From positions 1,625,604 to 1,689,603 of the forward strand of contig NZ_NIPO01000001.1 in NCBI RefSeq assembly GCF_002807015.1: 64,000 bases of DNA, written 5' to 3'. The notes beneath the pieces are model-generated. The model did not search any database. It was not told where the DNA came from and saw only the letters and a list, made by a program, of their open reading frames with translations. How positions within the stretch are numbered: position 1 is the first letter of the stretch; each line of letters begins with the position of its first letter. The position numbers and the translations under genes are program-made. This DNA comes from Avrilella dinanensis (GTDB taxonomy: Bacteria; Bacteroidota; Bacteroidia; Flavobacteriales; Flavobacteriaceae). Of the stretch, positions 51,886 to 63,201 are shown piece by piece.

Positions 51886-54480
51886 TTATTCTAACTCAAA
51901 GCCCAGTTGTCCGTTTTCTATTTCCGGTTGTTCTTCTGCTTCCGGTTGAGGCGGCTCATACGGAATCGGTTCTAACAAATTGATATGCTTTACTTTATCA
52001 GCAGTCAACTGATTTCCTAAGGCTTTAATACCTTTTACTGAAATAAATTCTTCGATATTTATTTCCAAGTCTTCTTTTTGAACGCCTTTAACTTTGGCAA
52101 AAATCACTTCCGCTCTCGGAATATAATCTGTAGAAACAATTTCCAATCGCGTGTGTGGGTGCTCGGAAATAAATATTTCTTCTTTATTTTCATTTTCTAT
52201 CACAAATCGTTTCACAAAATACCGCCCTTTTTCTCCTTCGTAATAAATCGCTGAAATTGGTTTTTCAGGAATCCATTTTTCAAGTACAATCATATCTTCA
52301 TCAAAATGCGTGGTCAATTCCGGCATAATGGTTTTTATTTTACCACTTTGCGTGATTATCAGCAATTTATCTTCAGGTTTGAATTCGCCCAACAACTCGC
52401 CTCTTCCGTCCACATTCAGTCGGTTTACCGCATCATCAAACCATATTTTTCGAGGTTTGAGCGTCGATATTCCTTTTTCTTTCAGTTCGATTTTTTTAAT
52501 CGGGTATTTGGTTACCTGATTACCTTTGGCACTTCGGCTTTTGATGTTTATTTCAGAAAAATCTATGTCAAATTTCAGCTTTCTGATATTGGTCAGGTTT
52601 CGCAGGAATATGGAAACCACCTCAGCTTCGCCATTCGGATTGGCTGAAAAATATAAAATTTGAGATCCTTTTTTCCCTTGTGTCAAATCATAAATTCTGT
52701 CACGAGTGATGGAAGAAACATTAAATCTTTTGATATAGGAAGTTCCGGATTTTCCGTCGCGGTAAATCAGGTTGTAAGTCGTCCGGTTATCGCCTTTGTT
52801 GAAAACCGCTACATGAATAATATCTTTTCCTACAAATTTTTTATCATCTACTTTGGTTACGACCATTTCGCCGCTTCGCATAAACACAATAATATCGTCA
52901 ATGTCGGAACAGTCGGCTACGTATTCGTCTTTTCTCAGTGAAGTTCCAATGAATCCTTCCGCTCGATTTACATACAATTTCGTGTTTCTCAATACTACTT
53001 TCGTGGCTTCGATGGTGTCAAAATTACGCAGTTCCGTTTGGCGCTCCCTGCCTTTGCCATATTTCTCTTTCAACTTAATAAAATAATCGATCGCAAAATC
53101 AATGATATGAGCCAAATGATGTTTTACCTGAGCAATATCGCCTTCCAAAGCTTCCAATTTTTGCTGGGCTTTGCCCAAATCGTATTTGGAAATTTTCTTA
53201 ATCCGGATTTCGGTTAATCGCACAATATCTTCCTCGGTAACAGGTCTTTTCAAATGTGTAATATAAGGTTTTAGCCCTTCGTCAATCGCTTTGATTACAC
53301 CTTCCCAGGTTTCTTCTTCCTCGATATCGTGATAAATTCTCTTTTCAATAAAAATCCGTTCGAGCGACAAAAAATGCCATTGTTCCTGCAATTCGTGTAA
53401 TTCTATTTCCAGCTCTTGCCTGAGTAATTCCACTGTACGTTCTGTCGAGCGTCTCAAAATATCAGATACGCCAATAAAAACCGGTTTGTTATTCTCAATC
53501 ACGCAGCCCAGCGGTGCAATCGACACTTCGCAGTTGGTAAACGCATATAACGCATCAATGGTTTTATCTGCTGACACGCCAGGCGGAAGAAGAATCAGAA
53601 TTTCTACCTCAGCAGCAGTATTATCCTCGATTTTTTTAATTTTTATTTTTCCTTTTTCATTGGCTTTGATGATGCTTTCAATGAGGGAAGTCGTGTTGGT
53701 CGAAAATGGAATTTCCGAAATCAATAAAGTCGTTTTGTCTAATTGAGCTATTTTGGCACGTACTCTTACCCTACCGCCACGCATACCGTCGTTGTATGCA
53801 GATACATCAGCGATTCCTTTAGTCGGAAAGTCAGGATAAATGGTAAAAGGTTTTCCTTTCAAATGCTTGACAGATGCATCAATCAGTTCGTTGAAATTGT
53901 GTGGCAACAACTTGGTGGACAATCCCACGGCAATTCCTTCAGCCCCTTGAGCCAATAACAAAGGGAACTTTACCGGAAGATTAATCGGTTCGTTTTTCCT
54001 TCCGTCATACGATAGCTGCCAGGACGTGATTTTCGGCGAATACAATACTTCCAACGCAAATTTGCTCAACCTTGCTTCGATGTATCTCGGTGCAGCAGCT
54101 CCATCTCCGGTCAAGATATTTCCCCAGTTTCCTTGTGTGTCAATCAACAATTCTTTTTGTCCCATTTGCACCATAGCGTCACCAATACTGGCATCGCCAT
54201 GTGGGTGGTACTGCATGGTGTGCCCTACCACATTGGCAACTTTGTTGTAACGCCCGTCATCTAACTCTTTCATCGAGTGCATAATACGACGCTGAACTGG
54301 TTTAAAACCATCTTCAATGGCAGGAACAGCACGCTCAAGAATTACATAGGAAGCGTAATCCAGAAACCACTCTTTGTACATTCCTGTAACTTTGGTAATG
54401 GTTTCGGAAGCGTTTTCTTGCGTTTCCTGATTGTCGGTATTTTCGTGTAATGAATCTTCGTAATGTTCTTCGTTGTTCAT
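51886..54480 (-). CDS. parC: DNA topoisomerase IV subunit A
   Basis: An 864-residue breakage-reunion subunit. The catalytic Tyr133 lies in GAAAPRYIEARLSKFA, and the quinolone-determining region reads QYHPHGDASIGDAMVQ (Ala97 and Asp101 at the positions of E. coli ParC Ser80 and Glu84). The C-terminal beta-pinwheel region is present from about 530. The presence of parE nearby identifies it as ParC rather than GyrA, and the lack of a GyrA-box agrees. An unrelated gene separates it from parE. Confidence 0.93.
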   Translation of the reverse strand: MNNEEHYEDSLHENTDNQETQENASETITKVTGMYKEWFLDYASYVILERAVPAIEDGFKPVQRRIMHSMKELDDGRYNKVANVVGHTMQYHPHGDASIGDAMVQMGQKELLIDTQGNWGNILTGDGAAAPRYIEARLSKFALEVLYSPKITSWQLSYDGRKNEPINLPVKFPLLLAQGAEGIAVGLSTKLLPHNFNELIDASVKHLKGKPFTIYPDFPTKGIADVSAYNDGMRGGRVRVRAKIAQLDKTTLLISEIPFSTNTTSLIESIIKANEKGKIKIKKIEDNTAAEVEILILLPPGVSADKTIDALYAFTNCEVSIAPLGCVIENNKPVFIGVSDILRRSTERTVELLRQELEIELHELQEQWHFLSLERIFIEKRIYHDIEEEETWEGVIKAIDEGLKPYITHLKRPVTEEDIVRLTEIRIKKISKYDLGKAQQKLEALEGDIAQVKHHLAHIIDFAIDYFIKLKEKYGKGRERQTELRNFDTIEATKVVLRNTKLYVNRAEGFIGTSLRKDEYVADCSDIDDIIVFMRSGEMVVTKVDDKKFVGKDIIHVAVFNKGDNRTTYNLIYRDGKSGTSYIKRFNVSSITRDRIYDLTQGKKGSQILYFSANPNGEAEVVSIFLRNLTNIRKLKFDIDFSEINIKSRSAKGNQVTKYPIKKIELKEKGISTLKPRKIWFDDAVNRLNVDGRGELLGEFKPEDKLLIITQSGKIKTIMPELTTHFDEDMIVLEKWIPEKPISAIYYEGEKGRYFVKRFVIENENKEEIFISEHPHTRLEIVSTDYIPRAEVIFAKVKGVQKEDLEINIEEFISVKGIKALGNQLTADKVKHINLLEPIPYEPPQPEAEEQPEIENGQLGFELE

Positions 54481-54510
54481 TATTTTTGTGTTGTTTAGCA
54501 GTTGAGAATT

Positions 54511-55353
54511 TTATTGGTTGATTTTTTTTTCATCAAGAGCCCATTTAATATATCCATTTAGAAGAGCAGACTCTTTAATAGATGAAGTAAGTAAAAATCT
54601 TTTGGGTAATAGTTTAATAAGAAATTGGTTAATTCTAAAGTTAAAAACAGGTTTATCTTTATTTCCTTCAATCAAAAACCAAGGTTGCCGATATGGATAG
54701 TAGTTGTATCCTTCGAAAACATAAGAATTATTGGTGGTTACTATTTCTATTTTAATTTTATCAATTGCATCCGTAATAACATAAGTATCTTCTTTTTTGC
54801 TTAATTCAATTAGGAATTTATTAAACTGAACTGTATCTTTTATTTTTTCAAAAAAAAATTCATTCATTTTATCAGTAGCTCTATTTAATTTCCATTTCAA
54901 ATCGTTTTCCTTAGCAACCTTTTTTACTTTACTTTTCCGGGTTAGTTTACGAAACTTTTCTAAAGATAAATTCACGTCTGAATACGAAACTTTCCTATAT
55001 TTAACAGATAGCTCTTCAATCAAGTTTAAAACTAATTCATTATCAATATTTTTATTGCGATAAATTATTTTCTCTCGTTCAGCTTCTGTCCATTCTTCAT
55101 TTTTACGATATCGTCCTTTTAATTTAGTTCTTCTATAAATTTCAAGACCATATTTTTCGCTTTTATCATCAAAAGAAATTATATACTCATCTTGTTTTTT
55201 TCTGTAACTCTGCCCGGCCTTAGAAAATTTAGTTTTTCCTAAAGTTGATTGAATTAAAATACTGTCTATTGGTTTATTTTGATATAATATTTTTTGTCCA
55301 AATGAAGTAAAAGAAATCACTAAAACACCTAAAATTATATATAATTTTTTCAT
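54511..55353 (-). CDS. Exported protein of unknown function between parE and parC
   Basis: A 280-residue protein with a signal peptide (MKKLYIILGVLVISFTSFGQ) and a lysine- and arginine-rich mature part (KGRYRKNEEWTEAEREKIIYRNKN, RKLTRKSKVKKVAKEN). No family is recognised. It is visibly more AT-rich than the flanking topoisomerase genes. ATG 55353 is used; an upstream TTG is not required. It lies 47 bases after parE and 30 before parC, so it interrupts an otherwise contiguous pair. Confidence 0.7.
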   Translation of the reverse strand: MKKLYIILGVLVISFTSFGQKILYQNKPIDSILIQSTLGKTKFSKAGQSYRKKQDEYIISFDDKSEKYGLEIYRRTKLKGRYRKNEEWTEAEREKIIYRNKNIDNELVLNLIEELSVKYRKVSYSDVNLSLEKFRKLTRKSKVKKVAKENDLKWKLNRATDKMNEFFFEKIKDTVQFNKFLIELSKKEDTYVITDAIDKIKIEIVTTNNSYVFEGYNYYPYRQPWFLIEGNKDKPVFNFRINQFLIKLLPKRFLLTSSIKESALLNGYIKWALDEKKINQ

Positions 55354-55400
55354 ACTTCTAATTCCATTAAACTCAAATTCTTCCAAGTGTATTTTTATTC

Positions 55401-57275
55401 TTATAATATTTTTTCCAACAATTCTTCCTCCGTATCCAACTCCACTTTCAAATTATTAATGATAAACTCCTGACGGTCGGGCGTGTTTTTTCCCATATAA
55501 AACTCTAATAATTGTTCAATCGACATTGATTTATCAATCATTACGGGGTCTAAACGAATATCTTCGCCTATAAAATTTTTAAACTCATCGGGCGAAATTT
55601 CTCCCAATCCTTTAAATCGCGTGATTTCGGGTTTAGGTTTCAGTTCTTCAATCGCGGCTATGCGTTCTTCTTCCGAATAACAATAAATCGTTTTCTTTTT
55701 ATTTCTTACTCTGAACAGCGGCGTTTGCAAAATATACAAATGTCCTTCTTTTATCAGTTCGGGGAAAAACTGCAAAAAGAAAGTAATCAGCAACAAACGA
55801 ATATGCATTCCGTCCACGTCGGCATCGGTAGCAATCACAATATTGTTGTATCTCAAATCGTCCAAACCTTCTTCGATATCCAATGCCGATTGTAACAGGT
55901 TGAATTCCTCGTTTTCATATACGATTTTTTTTGTCATTCCGTAGGTATTCAACGGTTTTCCACGCAAGCTGAATACTGCTTGTGTATTGACATCGCGTGA
56001 TTTTGTGATAGAGCCCGAAGCCGAATCTCCCTCGGTAATAAACAGCGTAGATTCCAGATATCTCGGGTCTTTAATTTTGGTAAAATGAACACGACAATCA
56101 CGCAGTTTTTTGTTGTGCAAACTCGCTTTTTTGGCTCTTTCTTTCGCCAGTTTCCTGATGCCTGATAATTCTTTACGCTCCCGCTCTGCCTGCAATATTT
56201 TCCTCAATAAAGCATCGGCAGCCTCCTGATTCTGATGCAGATAATTATCGAGATTTGTTTTGATAAAATCGGTTACATAAGTCCGTACTGTCGGCAAATC
56301 GGGTCCCATATCGGTTGAACCTAATTTGGTTTTGGTCTGCGACTCGAAAACCGGTTCTTCCACCTTCACGGATATCGCTCCGATAATAGATTTCCGAATG
56401 TCTGAAGCTTCAAAATTTTTGTTGTAAAACTCTTTCACAGTCCGCACAATTCCTTCTCTGAAAGCCGCCAAGTGCGTTCCTCCCTGAGTGGTATTCTGCC
56501 CGTTAACGAAAGAATAATATTGCTCGGAATACTGCGTTTTGCTATGTGTCAAAGCGATTTCAATATCATTTCCGCTCAAATGAATAATCGGATAAAGCAT
56601 TTCGTCGGCATCTATGTTTTCGCTTAATAAATCCTTCAATCCGTTTTCGGAAAAATATTTCTCGCCGTTAAAAACAATCGTTAATCCTCTGTTGAGGTAA
56701 CAGTAATTTTTGAGCATTCGCTCAATATATTCTTTGCGGTATTTGTAGTTTTTAAAAATAGTTTCGTCGGCAACAAATGTTACTTTGGTACCACGGCGGC
56801 GTGAAGTTTCGACAACTTCCTCTTCTTTGACGAGATTTCCCTGAGCAAATTCAGCTCCTTTCAGCTGTCCGTCACGCACCGCCTCTACCCGAAAATAGGA
56901 AGAAAGTGCATTCACAGCTTTTGTACCAACGCCATTCAACCCGACAGATTTTTTAAAGGCTTTCGAGTCATATTTTCCTCCGGTATTCATCTTAGAAACC
57001 ACATCAACCACTTTCCCTAACGGAATTCCTCGTCCGTAATCTCTCACTGTCACATGTTTGTCACGAAGAGTTACTTCAATGGTTTTTCCTGCCCCCATCA
57101 CAAACTCGTCGATACTGTTATCGATGACTTCTTTTATCAGGATATAAATACCGTCATCGGGTGATGAACCGTCTCCTAATTTCCCGATATACATACCCGG
57201 TCGCATTCGAATATGTTCTTTCCAATCTAATGAGCGTATGTTGTCCTCTGTGTATTGTGAGGTGTTCTCTGACAT
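55401..57275 (-). CDS. parE: DNA topoisomerase IV subunit B
   Basis: A 624-residue ATPase subunit. The GHKL ATP site is seen as [24 protein letters not shown] and [11 protein letters not shown]. The Toprim domain has [15 protein letters not shown] and [15 protein letters not shown] 57275 ([22 protein letters not shown]) is the conserved start; an ATG at 57359 would add 28 unusual residues and overlap the yihY gene. It forms topoisomerase IV with ParC for chromosome decatenation. Confidence 0.95.
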   Translation of the reverse strand: MSENTSQYTEDNIRSLDWKEHIRMRPGMYIGKLGDGSSPDDGIYILIKEVIDNSIDEFVMGAGKTIEVTLRDKHVTVRDYGRGIPLGKVVDVVSKMNTGGKYDSKAFKKSVGLNGVGTKAVNALSSYFRVEAVRDGQLKGAEFAQGNLVKEEEVVETSRRRGTKVTFVADETIFKNYKYRKEYIERMLKNYCYLNRGLTIVFNGEKYFSENGLKDLLSENIDADEMLYPIIHLSGNDIEIALTHSKTQYSEQYYSFVNGQNTTQGGTHLAAFREGIVRTVKEFYNKNFEASDIRKSIIGAISVKVEEPVFESQTKTKLGSTDMGPDLPTVRTYVTDFIKTNLDNYLHQNQEAADALLRKILQAERERKELSGIRKLAKERAKKASLHNKKLRDCRVHFTKIKDPRYLESTLFITEGDSASGSITKSRDVNTQAVFSLRGKPLNTYGMTKKIVYENEEFNLLQSALDIEEGLDDLRYNNIVIATDADVDGMHIRLLLITFFLQFFPELIKEGHLYILQTPLFRVRNKKKTIYCYSEEERIAAIEELKPKPEITRFKGLGEISPDEFKNFIGEDIRLDPVMIDKSMSIEQLLEFYMGKNTPDRQEFIINNLKVELDTEEELLEKIL

Positions 57276-57351
57276 ATAAATTTTCTTTTGGGCTAATTTA
57301 CTGCTTTTTAACGAAATTTGAAAATAAAAAAATGGGTATAATCTACTTGTT

Positions 57352-58278
57352 TCAGTCATTTTTCTTTGAGCCCATTTCGATAATTTCTTCGTTATATTTT
57401 ACCCGGACTGCATAGCTGTTTGGACCGATTGGTTTTCCGAATAATTCCGAATAATTTTTGGTAAATATTGCCCCGAAATAGAATATTATGGCAGAATAAT
57501 ATACCCAAATCAACAACACCAATACCGAGCCTGCCGTTCCGTATAATCCGTCTTTAGGCGAATTGGCAATATAGAAATTGATTCCCCATTTTCCAGCCAT
57601 AAATAAAAGTGCCGTAAAGCAAGCTCCGACCAAGGTCTCTTTCCAACGCAATCGCCCGTCGGGTAAGGTTTTAAACAAAAAAGAAAATAAGGTTACGATA
57701 ACTACAAATACCACCAATTTGTCTATCAGAGAGGTCAGATGAAAAACATCTTCCTCGAATAAAGCAATTATTTCTTCCTGTAAAAACTGTAATAATGTAG
57801 TCAGTATTAATGTAGCCACCATAATGGTTCCGAGCAGTAAAATCATAGCAAAAGACAACAACCTTTTCCGGATAATTGTGAGCCAGGCTTTTTTTGTGTT
57901 GGCTTTGAGTTTCCAAATGCTGTTCAGGCTACTTTGTATTTCGCCAAACATCGCTGATGCGGTAAAAAACAAAATTCCCACCCCGATAATCGTAGCCAAA
58001 ATGCTGTTGTTATTTATCGACATTTTCAAAACCGAATCGGCTAATTGCATAGCGGTTTCTTCGCCAAACAAATAAGTCATCTGTTCATAAAATTCTTCTC
58101 TGGCGGTATGTTCCCCGAAAAAACGTGCGGCAATAGAAACTACTAGAATTGCCAAAGGTGGAAACGAAAATACGGTGTAATATGACAATGACGCACTGAG
58201 TTTCATTCCGTCTTCGTCCAAAAAATCATTGATGGTTTTGGTAAATAACTGAATGGTTTTCTTTATATCTGTCCTCAT
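57352..58278 (-). CDS. YihY/virulence factor BrkB family membrane protein
   Basis: A 308-residue polytopic protein with about six transmembrane helices. The start has [23 protein letters not shown], the hallmark of the family. The conserved [20 protein letters not shown] and [27 protein letters not shown] follow. Once misannotated as RNase BN, it is of unknown function. It begins six bases after the stop of the TIGR02117 gene. Confidence 0.88.
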   Translation of the reverse strand: MRTDIKKTIQLFTKTINDFLDEDGMKLSASLSYYTVFSFPPLAILVVSIAARFFGEHTAREEFYEQMTYLFGEETAMQLADSVLKMSINNNSILATIIGVGILFFTASAMFGEIQSSLNSIWKLKANTKKAWLTIIRKRLLSFAMILLLGTIMVATLILTTLLQFLQEEIIALFEEDVFHLTSLIDKLVVFVVIVTLFSFLFKTLPDGRLRWKETLVGACFTALLFMAGKWGINFYIANSPKDGLYGTAGSVLVLLIWVYYSAIIFYFGAIFTKNYSELFGKPIGPNSYAVRVKYNEEIIEMGSKKND

Positions 58279-58284
58279 AAATTT

Positions 58285-58944
58285 CTATTGATAATGGTAA
58301 AATATACCGAAGTCAAACAATGTAAACAAAGCTGATTTCTGATGACCTGCTTTTAAAACATTATTTGCCCACGTATTGCAGGTTTTAAATAAGTGATAAC
58401 TGCCTTTAGCTTCATAAAACACGTCGTTTGGTCCGTAATTCTGGTCTGTTTGAATAAGCCTGAAATGATTTTCTTTCTGTTGAAAAGTTTCAGCAACATA
58501 ACGGCACATTTTCAAATAATTTTCCTGTGATATGCGGATTGCTACACAATTTTCATTTTCAGACATTTGGCGGTAATAGGTTACGTGCATCGCTGATTTG
58601 CTCAGCCCGGTTACTGCCCGAAAAGCGGTTTTGAATTTCAAATCTTTCCATTCGGGAGTATCCAGATAAAATCCTTTGTCGCCCCAGCCTAATGCTACCC
58701 AATCTGGATTTTGTATCTGCGAAGGTGTATCGTTTGTATCCAGATAATGGCTCCAATCAAACGTTTCGGAAATATACGGAAAAACCAAATCGGTGTGCAC
58801 GCCATTCGTTAAGATATAAACAGTAACTGCCGGATTCTCGTCTTTTTGACTATTCACAGGAATCAAAGCAAGTAAAAGTGTAATCAGCACATATCCTATT
58901 GGTATTCCTATCAAAATCCCTATCCATTTGAACAGCTTTTTCAT
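58285..58944 (-). CDS. TIGR02117/DUF2459 family protein
   Basis: A 219-residue protein with one N-terminal membrane helix (IGILIGIPIGYVLITLLLAL). The conserved text VYILTNGVHTDLVFP, WVALGWGDKGFYLDTPEWKDL and FKTCNTWANNVLK identifies the family, which lies near urease-associated proteins in some genomes but has no proven role. Start ATG 58944; the preceding TTG adds one residue only. It probably forms a unit with yihY and perhaps parE. Confidence 0.8.
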   Translation of the reverse strand: MKKLFKWIGILIGIPIGYVLITLLLALIPVNSQKDENPAVTVYILTNGVHTDLVFPYISETFDWSHYLDTNDTPSQIQNPDWVALGWGDKGFYLDTPEWKDLKFKTAFRAVTGLSKSAMHVTYYRQMSENENCVAIRISQENYLKMCRYVAETFQQKENHFRLIQTDQNYGPNDVFYEAKGSYHLFKTCNTWANNVLKAGHQKSALFTLFDFGIFYHYQ

Positions 58945-59126
58945 CAATTATCTTGTTTTTGCTATCAAAAATACGAAAAAAAGGCTAATGAGCGATTAGG
59001 CAAAAGCCATTAGCTATCTGAAACAAAAAAGCAAACTTAAACAATGTGTACAAACCCTGCAGGTTTCTTCCGACACCGAACTTGAAACAAAAGAAACCTG
59101 AAACAAATAATCCTGTCGAAAAATCG

Positions 59127-59134
59127 TATATTTG
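59127..59134 (+). promoter_or_regulatory. -7 box of uvrA
   Basis: TATATTTG matches TAnnTTTG and is 16 bases before the ATG at 59151. It rejects the in-frame GTG at 59046 as start. No clear LexA-type palindrome was seen. Confidence 0.5.
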
Positions 59135-59150
59135 TAGTTTTGACTTTTAT

Positions 59151-61979
59151 ATGCAAAAATTGGAAGATAATATTGAAGTATATGGTGCCAGAGAGCACAA
59201 TCTTAAAAATATAAACATCAGCATTCCACGGGAAAAACTCGTGGTTATCACAGGACTTTCCGGCTCGGGAAAATCTTCTTTGGCGTTTGATACTATTTAT
59301 GCCGAAGGTCAGCGGAGGTATATCGAAACATTTACTTCATATGCCCGTCAGTTTCTTGGTGGTTTGGAGCGTCCGGACGTGGACAAAATAGACGGATTGT
59401 CGCCGGTTATTGCCATTGAACAAAAAACGACCAACAAAAGTCCGCGTTCGACTGTGGGCACAGTTACTGAAATCTATGATTTTATCCGGTTGCTATATGC
59501 TCGTGCCGGAGAGGCTTACAGTTATATCACAGGCGAAAAAATGGTCAGTTATTCTGATGAACAAATCATTGAACTGATTATACAAGAATATGATAATCAA
59601 CGCATAAACATATTAGCCCCTGTCGTAAGAGCCCGGAAAGGACATTACCGCGAACTGTTTGAACAAATCGCCAAACAAGGCTTTGTAAAAGTGCGAATTG
59701 ATGGCGAAATTACCGACATTACGCGAGGAATGAAGGTGGACAGATACAAAACTCACGACATCGAAATTGTCATTGACCGATTACAGATTAAAAACAATGA
59801 AGAAACAACCAAAAGGCTCAACGAAACCATCAAAACCGCTATGGATTTTGGTGATAATATCCTGATGGTTGTTCCGCACGAAAGCACTGCCGGACGTTAT
59901 TTCAGCCGGGATTTGATGTGTCCGACTTCCGGAATTTCCTACCCTGTTCCAGAGCCCAACAGTTTTTCTTTCAACTCGCCCAAAGGGGCCTGTCCAAAAT
60001 GTAACGGACTGGGTGTGGTCAACGAAATTAACCTGAATAAAATTATTCCCGACGATAAAGTATCTATTAAAAAGGGAGGATTTGTTCCGTTGGGAGAACA
60101 AAAAAGTAGCTGGATTTTCAAACAACTGGAAATCATCGGGCAAAAATATGATTTTAAACTCAGTGACCCGATAGCCGATATTCCTGAAGAAGCTATGCAG
60201 ATTATCCTGTATGGCGGAAAGGAAAGTTTTTCTGTTAAATCTGAAATTTTAGGCATAACCAAAGATTATAAAATTGATTTTGAAGGAATTGCCAATTTTA
60301 TATTGAGTCAATATGAAAGTTCAGAATCAAGGTCTATCAAAAGATGGGCGAAAGATTTCATGGACGAAAAAACTTGTCCGGAATGCCACGGAAGCCGATT
60401 GCGGAAAGAATCGCTTTATTTCAAAATAGGCAATAAGAATATGGGCGATATCGTGGATATGGATTTAGAATCACTCCAAGATTGGTTCATCAATATTCCT
60501 AAAAAACTCAACAAAAAGCAAACAGAAATCGCTCGGGAAATCCTCAAAGAAATTACTGCCCGATTGTCATTTTTACTCGATGTCGGACTGAATTATCTCT
60601 CGCTAAATCGCAGTTCACGTTCCCTTTCGGGCGGCGAGGCACAGCGAATTCGTTTGGCAACGCAAATCGGGTCGCAGCTTGTCGGTGTGCTGTATATTTT
60701 GGACGAACCCAGCATCGGATTACATCAACGAGATAACGAAAAACTGATTCGTTCATTGGAACAATTACGCGACATCGGCAACTCGGTTTTGGTTGTCGAG
60801 CACGACCAGGATATGATTGAATGTGCTGATTATGTTATTGATATTGGTCCGCGGGCAGGAAGAAACGGTGGGGAAATCATCAGTGCCGGAACGCCAGCAG
60901 AACTGATGAAAAAAGACACGCTCACAGCGGATTATCTGAACGGAAAAAGAAAAATAGAAATTCCGGAAAAACGTCGTTCCGGCAACGGGCATACGTTAAA
61001 ACTAACCGGAGCAAAAGGGAATAACCTCAAAAATGTGACTGCCACTTTCCCGCTCAGTACGCTGATTTGTGTGACTGGTGTTTCGGGTTCAGGCAAATCC
61101 ACATTGATTAACGAAACGCTTTATCCGATACTCAACCAGCATTTTTTCAAAGCGGTCAAAGAACCTCTCGAATACAAAAAAATAGAAGGTTTGGAACATA
61201 TCGACAAAGTAATCGGTATCGACCAAAGTCCTATCGGACGTACGCCACGTTCTAACCCGGCCACTTACACCGATGTATTTACAGAAATCCGAAGCTTGTT
61301 TGCCAAAGTTCCCGAGGCATCTATCAGAGGTTACAAACCGGGGCGTTTTAGTTTTAATGTAAAAGGCGGTCGTTGTGAAACCTGTGAAGGTTCAGGATTG
61401 CGAACCATCGAAATGGGATTTTTACCCGATATTTATGTGGAATGTGAAACCTGTCAGGGAAAACGGTTTAATCGTGAAACACTCGAAATCCGGTACAAAG
61501 GAAAATCCATCGCCGATGTACTTAGCATGACCATTAACGAATCGGTGGAATTTTTTGAAAGCATTCCAAAAATATACCGAAAAGTAAAAACTATCCAGGA
61601 CGTAGGATTAGGCTATATCACACTTGGACAGCAAAGTACGACACTATCAGGCGGTGAAGCCCAACGCATCAAACTGGCAGCCGAATTATCCAAAAAAGAT
61701 ACCGGAAATACTTTTTATATTTTAGATGAACCTACAACAGGCTTACATTTTGAAGATATTAAAGTGCTGATGGAAGTGATTCAGAAACTGGTAGATAAAG
61801 GAAATACTGTATTGATTATCGAACACAATCTCGATGTCGTCAAAATGGCAGATTATCTGATAGATATTGGTCCTGAAGGTGGAAAAAAAGGTGGAAAAAT
61901 TGTAGCAGAAGGTACACCGGAAGAAGTTGCCAAAAACAAAGAAAGTTATACTGCCAGATTTTTACGTAAATTACTATAA
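59151..61979 (+). CDS. uvrA: Excinuclease ABC subunit A
   Basis: A 942-residue damage-recognition ATPase of nucleotide excision repair. It has two ABC modules: Walker [15 protein letters not shown] near the start and [13 protein letters not shown] near the middle, with signatures [13 protein letters not shown] and [13 protein letters not shown]. The zinc-binding modules [16 protein letters not shown] and CETCEGSG...CETCQGKRF are intact. ATG 59151 ([18 protein letters not shown]) is the conserved start. A promoter box lies just upstream, and the LOG gene follows 15 bases after the stop. Confidence 0.96.
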   Translation: MQKLEDNIEVYGAREHNLKNINISIPREKLVVITGLSGSGKSSLAFDTIYAEGQRRYIETFTSYARQFLGGLERPDVDKIDGLSPVIAIEQKTTNKSPRSTVGTVTEIYDFIRLLYARAGEAYSYITGEKMVSYSDEQIIELIIQEYDNQRINILAPVVRARKGHYRELFEQIAKQGFVKVRIDGEITDITRGMKVDRYKTHDIEIVIDRLQIKNNEETTKRLNETIKTAMDFGDNILMVVPHESTAGRYFSRDLMCPTSGISYPVPEPNSFSFNSPKGACPKCNGLGVVNEINLNKIIPDDKVSIKKGGFVPLGEQKSSWIFKQLEIIGQKYDFKLSDPIADIPEEAMQIILYGGKESFSVKSEILGITKDYKIDFEGIANFILSQYESSESRSIKRWAKDFMDEKTCPECHGSRLRKESLYFKIGNKNMGDIVDMDLESLQDWFINIPKKLNKKQTEIAREILKEITARLSFLLDVGLNYLSLNRSSRSLSGGEAQRIRLATQIGSQLVGVLYILDEPSIGLHQRDNEKLIRSLEQLRDIGNSVLVVEHDQDMIECADYVIDIGPRAGRNGGEIISAGTPAELMKKDTLTADYLNGKRKIEIPEKRRSGNGHTLKLTGAKGNNLKNVTATFPLSTLICVTGVSGSGKSTLINETLYPILNQHFFKAVKEPLEYKKIEGLEHIDKVIGIDQSPIGRTPRSNPATYTDVFTEIRSLFAKVPEASIRGYKPGRFSFNVKGGRCETCEGSGLRTIEMGFLPDIYVECETCQGKRFNRETLEIRYKGKSIADVLSMTINESVEFFESIPKIYRKVKTIQDVGLGYITLGQQSTTLSGGEAQRIKLAAELSKKDTGNTFYILDEPTTGLHFEDIKVLMEVIQKLVDKGNTVLIIEHNLDVVKMADYLIDIGPEGGKKGGKIVAEGTPEEVAKNKESYTARFLRKLL

Positions 61980-61994
61980 ATTAATTTTTTATAT

Positions 61995-62708
61995 ATGGAA
62001 AATAACAGTGAAGAAAAAATAAAAGAAAGTTTTCAGCAGAAAACCTGGAGCGAAATAAAGTCAAATGATTCCTGGGCAATTTTCAAAATCATGTCCGAAT
62101 TTGTTAACGGCTATGAATCGATGGCACGTATCGGTCCGTCTATATCGATATTCGGTTCGGCACGGACAACACCAGACGATAAATATTACCAGTTAGCTGA
62201 AGAAATCGCATACAAAATCAGCCAGCATGGGTTTGGTGTGATTACAGGCGGAGGCCCCGGAATCATGGAAGCCGGTAACAAAGGGGCACATCTCGGTAAA
62301 GGAGCTTCAATCGGGCTTAATATTCAACTGCCTTTCGAGCAGCATTTTAATCCTTATATCGACGGGGACAAAAACCTTCAGTTTGATTACTTTTTCGTGA
62401 GAAAGGTTATGTTTGTCAAATATTCACAAGGTTTTGTGGTTATGCCGGGCGGATTCGGTACACTCGACGAATTGTTTGAAGCAATTACACTTATCCAGAC
62501 TAACAAAACCGGTAAATTTCCGATTATTCTTGTAGGTAGTGAGTTCTGGGGTGGTTTGATTGATTGGTTCAAAGCTGTTTTGCGTGATAAATATGCCACT
62601 ATTTCTCCGGAAGATATGGATTTGATAAAACTGGTTGATACCTCAGACGAAGTGATTGAAATTATTAATTCATTCTACAAGAAATACAATCTTAGTCCGA
62701 ATTTCTAA
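61995..62708 (+). CDS. LOG family protein (TIGR00730)
   Basis: A 237-residue Rossmann protein with the LOG motifs GGGPGIMEAGNKGA and PGGFGTLDELFE. Members release cytokinin-type bases from nucleotide monophosphates or act as nucleotide 5'-monophosphate nucleosidases; they are often misnamed lysine decarboxylases. It is 15 bases downstream of uvrA and probably shares its transcript. Confidence 0.9.
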   Translation: MENNSEEKIKESFQQKTWSEIKSNDSWAIFKIMSEFVNGYESMARIGPSISIFGSARTTPDDKYYQLAEEIAYKISQHGFGVITGGGPGIMEAGNKGAHLGKGASIGLNIQLPFEQHFNPYIDGDKNLQFDYFFVRKVMFVKYSQGFVVMPGGFGTLDELFEAITLIQTNKTGKFPIILVGSEFWGGLIDWFKAVLRDKYATISPEDMDLIKLVDTSDEVIEIINSFYKKYNLSPNF

Positions 62709-62724
62709 TCTACTTTTTTTATTA

Positions 62725-62782
62725 ACCACAAAGACACAGCGTACACAAAATTATTTTTCTGTGTACTTTGTGTCTCTGTGGT
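62725..62782. repeat. Imperfect inverted repeat of the CACAAAG/CACAGAG type
   Basis: 62725-62747 and 62760-62782 are near reverse complements (outer ACCACA/TGTGGT, inner GTACACA/TGTGTAC) with a few mismatches. The element lies between the 3' ends of convergent genes and can act as a bidirectional terminator. Similar wording occurs at 28351-28484 and 47087. Confidence 0.65.
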
Positions 62783-62798
62783 AAAAAATTATCTATTT

Positions 62799-63191
62799 TT
62801 ATAGCTTGTGCATATTTTCCACTAAAGTTTCTATGAATTTGCTGATGGGACCTTTTATCATCATGCCCATCATGGCATTGAATTCGCCTTCAAAAAATAG
62901 CTGCACATCGCTGTTATCAGCGTCGATTTCATCAATCTTAGCAGTAAGTGTAAATGGTAATTTACTGCTTGCTGCTCCGAGAACAACCTCATTATTAGGT
63001 GTCGCCGATTTTTTCACCAATTTTATTTCTGGCATTCCTTTGAGTCCGAACACAAAGCAATTTTCATCAATAACCTCAAACTTGGAAGTATTTTCTGGCA
63101 TCAGTTTTTCAAAATTTTTGATTTCCGTGAGGTTTTCAAAAATGTATTGAGCAGAGTGATTGACTGTTTTTTTTGAACTTTCTAATTGCAT
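62799..63191 (-). CDS. SRPBCC-like small protein
   Basis: A 130-residue cytoplasmic protein with the order of a START/SRPBCC (polyketide-cyclase-like) fold: VNHSAQYIFENLTEIKNFEKLMP, then FEVIDENCFVFGL, a beta region and a C-terminal helix (ISKFIETLVENMHKL). The ligand is unknown. It starts 10 bases after the pyrE stop and is co-transcribed with it. Confidence 0.75.
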   Translation of the reverse strand: MQLESSKKTVNHSAQYIFENLTEIKNFEKLMPENTSKFEVIDENCFVFGLKGMPEIKLVKKSATPNNEVVLGAASSKLPFTLTAKIDEIDADNSDVQLFFEGEFNAMMGMMIKGPISKFIETLVENMHKL

Positions 63192-63201
63192 AATTTTCGA
63201 T

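Noticed and set aside
59046..59150. GTG start giving a longer UvrA
   Set aside because: The extra 35 residues are not part of UvrA, and a promoter box at 59127 lies within them.
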